From Allobosea sp. Root483D1 (GTDB lineage Bacteria > Pseudomonadota > Alphaproteobacteria > Rhizobiales > Beijerinckiaceae): 64,000 nucleotides of DNA. The notes below the pieces were generated by a model. The model was not told where the DNA came from, did not search any database, and was given only the letters and a program-made list of their open reading frames with translations. Made by a program: the position numbers and the translations under genes. The stretch covers positions 870,606 through 934,605 of the forward strand of contig NZ_LMJW01000001.1 in assembly GCF_001429505.1 (NCBI RefSeq), given 5' to 3'. Below, piece after piece: positions 62,084 through 64,000 of the stretch (within the stretch, counting starts at the first letter, position 1; the number at the start of each line of letters is the position of its first letter).

Positions 62084-62418
62084 TGCTGCCCGAGAACCTG
62101 ACCGCCGTCGTCGCCCGCAACGAGAGCTGGACCGGAACGAGCGCGACCGAGCCCTACGAGGCCGGCTGGGCCAAGGAAGCGATCGTTTTCGTGCGCGCGC
62201 TGAAGGCGCCGAAGGGACCCTTGCCGAAAGCCAGAGTCGAAATTTCCGCCGACGGCATGCACTGGTGCGCCGAGGGCTCGGAGTTTCCGCTGCCGGCAGA
62301 GAAAGACGCCGTCACGTTCCAGCGCATCAGCCATTTCGGCAATTTCCTGCGCGTCGCCGCATCGCTGCCGAACGATTCAGAGATCACGGTGCTCGTGACG
62401 TTTCATCTGAAGGCTTGA
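62083..62418 (+). CDS. Small conserved hypothetical protein, operon partner of the preceding gene
   Basis: 111 residues from ATG 62083 within the upstream stop. Predicted beta-rich, with VEISADGMHWCAEGSEFPLP, DAVTFQRISHFGNFLRVAASLP and a C-terminal VLVTFHLKA. The ISADGMHW and FLRV pattern looks like a small carbohydrate-binding-like beta sandwich. No recognised function; coupling suggests it acts with the 294-residue protein. Confidence 0.7.
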   Translation: MLPENLTAVVARNESWTGTSATEPYEAGWAKEAIVFVRALKAPKGPLPKARVEISADGMHWCAEGSEFPLPAEKDAVTFQRISHFGNFLRVAASLPNDSEITVLVTFHLKA

Positions 62419-62424
62419 AGAAGG

Positions 62425-62441
62425 GCCGGCGCCTGGCCGGC
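62425..62441 (+). terminator. Hairpin after the sugar-acid operon
   Basis: GCCGGC (62425-62430) pairs with GCCGGC (62436-62441) with a 5-base loop, six bases after the final stop. No T-run, so only a candidate. Confidence 0.35.
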
Positions 62442-62551
62442 AAACGCCTGATTGCGGCTGGCCGGGAAATCGAGGCAAGAAGGGGAGCCGAATCGTCGGA
62501 GCGTGTTCGCCCGCCGTGCTGACGACAAGGCGGGCAACCGGACGGACGTAA

Positions 62552-63145
62552 ATGGTGACACGGGCCGAGCTCACCTCACGACTGGAACGGGCGTTCCTCG
62601 ACCATGGCTACGAGCAGCTGACCATGACCGGCCTCGCCAAGGCCGTCGATGTCACCCGGCGCACGCTCTACAACTACTTCAGCAGCAAGGAAGCAGCGTT
62701 TCGCTTTCTGATCGAGAACGTGAACGCGCAGGCGGTCGAGATCGGCATGGCCGCGGGGCGGGCCGCTTTGGCCGCCGGGCGTGATCCGACCGAGATCCTG
62801 GCGACCATACTCGATACGCGCTACGGCAATACGCGCCGGCGCCTGGCGACCTCGCCCCATGCCATTGAGCTCAACGACCAGGCCTTCCGGCGCTGCCGCG
62901 ACATCATGATCGCATCCGCGGTCGGCTTTCAGTCCAAGCTCGCCGGCTTCATCGCCGAGCTGGAGTCGGACCGTGTCCTGCGGGTCAAGGCGGATCTCGG
63001 CCCCGCTGCCCTGGCGCAACTGCTCGCCGATGGCGCACGCGGCACCAATCAGAGCCTGCCTCCGGTCGATCCGGCCAAGCTTCACCTGCGCTATCGCAGC
63101 ATGGTCGGCGCTCTGCTTCATGGTGCGACGGAGCGCCCGATCTGA
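62552..63145 (+). CDS. TetR family transcriptional regulator
   Basis: 197 residues. The N-terminal helix-turn-helix (LTMTGLAKAVDVTRRTLYNYFSSKEAAF, in part AKAVDVTRRTLYNYFSSKEA, about 25-48) is clear; the C-terminal ligand domain is not assignable to a subfamily. ATG 62552. Flanking genes are the unknown operon upstream and an unrecognised open frame downstream, so its target is unknown. Confidence 0.9.
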   Translation: MVTRAELTSRLERAFLDHGYEQLTMTGLAKAVDVTRRTLYNYFSSKEAAFRFLIENVNAQAVEIGMAAGRAALAAGRDPTEILATILDTRYGNTRRRLATSPHAIELNDQAFRRCRDIMIASAVGFQSKLAGFIAELESDRVLRVKADLGPAALAQLLADGARGTNQSLPPVDPAKLHLRYRSMVGALLHGATERPI

Positions 63146-63342
63146 CGGGTTGGGCCGACCGGCGACCCGTTGCGGCAAAGACACGCTTGCGCGTGAAACG
63201 GCCGTCACCCCACCGTTTGTGAACGGCTGTTCAAAACCAGCGGGGCGGCAAGGCATTCCGAGCCGTCCGCCCGGCTGTACCGCGATGCGCCGGGCGAACG
63301 ATAATCACCGGGCGCGTGTGAACGCTGCTGGCGGGGGGCCGG

Positions 63343-64000
63343 ATGCAGAGGCTGGAAGCGGAGATCGAGCGGCTGCTCGCCCATCCGCATTTCGATCACG
63401 CCGCGCATCGCTTGGCTCAAGGTTTCCTGGCGGTGCAGGCGGTCGCGCCCCGGCTCGCCTCGCAATTCTCGACGCAGCAACGCTGGCTGATGTCGCACGC
63501 GGCGCTGTCTCTCTATTTCCGCGCGCTCGCCGTCGGTCGGCCGGGATTGTCCCGGCGGGAGTTCGTCGAAGAGGTGCTCGCGCATGGGCTGGCGAGCCGC
63601 AACACGGCTGCCGCCTTCTTTGCAGAGACGCTGCAATACGGCCTGACCCAGCCGACGACGGTGCATGCCGGTCTGGTGCGGCCCGCTCCGGCCACGCTGC
63701 AGGCGCTGATGCAATGGTATGCCATCCATCTGGCCGCACGCGATTCACTCGATGGCGGCGCCAGCGCGGCGCGCCTGCAGGACACCGGCGAGTCCATCCT
63801 GCTCCGGCTGGAACCAGCCACGGCGGACGCGCTCTTGTCCTGCGAGACGATCCGCGTCCCGCCGCCGAGCTATGCGGTGTTCGCCTCGGTGGATGAGGGC
63901 GGCAGCCTGATGGACCACCTGATCGCCGGCATCGACCTCTCCACGGCACGCGAAGCGGAGAGAACGCTGACGAACGTCACTTCGATCTCGGCGCTGGCCC
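63343..64000 (+). CDS. Unrecognised protein, 3' end beyond the window
   Basis: An open frame of at least 219 codons starts at ATG 63343 and is still open at the last base. The sequence begins MQRLEAEIERLLAHPHFDHA and includes QQRWLMSHAALSLYFRALA, LSRREFVEEVLAHGLASRNT and a YGLTQPTTVHAG segment. Alpha-helical character and the RREFVEEVLAHGLASRNTAA stretch hint at a winged-helix DNA-binding protein, but I cannot place it in a family. It is on the same strand as the TetR gene, 197 bases after it. Confidence 0.6.
   Translation, partial: MQRLEAEIERLLAHPHFDHAAHRLAQGFLAVQAVAPRLASQFSTQQRWLMSHAALSLYFRALAVGRPGLSRREFVEEVLAHGLASRNTAAAFFAETLQYGLTQPTTVHAGLVRPAPATLQALMQWYAIHLAARDSLDGGASAARLQDTGESILLRLEPATADALLSCETIRVPPPSYAVFASVDEGGSLMDHLIAGIDLSTAREAERTLTNVTSISALA

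Overview
The window is high-GC DNA packed with catabolic and transport genes. It has short intergenic gaps, many ATGA/TGATG start-stop overlaps, Tat-type and Sec-type substrate-binding proteins, and FadR-type GntR, LysR, ROK, AraC and TetR regulators. This pattern fits an alphaproteobacterium of the Hyphomicrobiales, and a Bosea-like soil or plant-associated genome is my best guess. That assignment rests on style and gene content only. I see no rRNA, tRNA, CRISPR array, insertion sequence, phage gene or replication origin.

Layout. (1) 1-13373: the end of a GlxA/AraC-type regulator, then a rightward operon. It holds two HcnB/HcnC-like flavoproteins, a full heterotetrameric sarcosine oxidase (soxB-D-A-G), a Cys/Met-type PLP lyase and a Dpp-type peptide transporter without its ATPases. 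A strong hairpin closes it. (2) 13474-15792: housekeeping-like selO and a small alpha/beta hydrolase, separated by an unusual repeat and palindrome element. (3) 15863-25418: a ROK repressor divergent from a CUT1 sugar transporter (no ATPase), a SIS isomerase/deaminase, a ROK-fold kinase, a transketolase and a D-2-hydroxyacid dehydrogenase. This looks like an amino-sugar or sugar-phosphate pathway. (4) 25444-33664: a GNAT gene, then a leftward TRAP transporter operon with a HIBADH-type dehydrogenase, a split transketolase and an SDR, under a divergent LysR regulator.

(5) 33685-46827: the most striking block. A polyamine-type ABC transporter with two tandem binding proteins is interleaved with three different amidohydrolases. 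Across a palindrome-rich control region lie a GntR regulator, a fourth amidohydrolase and an MFS exporter/importer. (6) 46872-54857: a LysR regulator, a second polyamine/opine-type ABC system, a DAO-family oxidase, an octopine/nopaline-dehydrogenase-family protein and a convergent SDR. (7) 54105-62441: a GntR-controlled divergent system. Two paralogous binding proteins plus an SDR lie on one side. On the other are an enolase-superfamily dehydratase/racemase, two CUT1 permeases and two proteins of unknown function. (8) 62552-64000: a TetR regulator and an unrecognised open frame that runs off the right edge.

Together this is a run of scavenging modules, each pairing a local regulator with a high-affinity importer and two to six soluble enzymes. 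Substrates are not provable from sequence. Secondary amines or opines (regions 1 and 6), amino-substituted heterocycles or similar amides (region 5), amino sugars (region 3) and sugar acids (regions 4 and 7) are the inferred classes.
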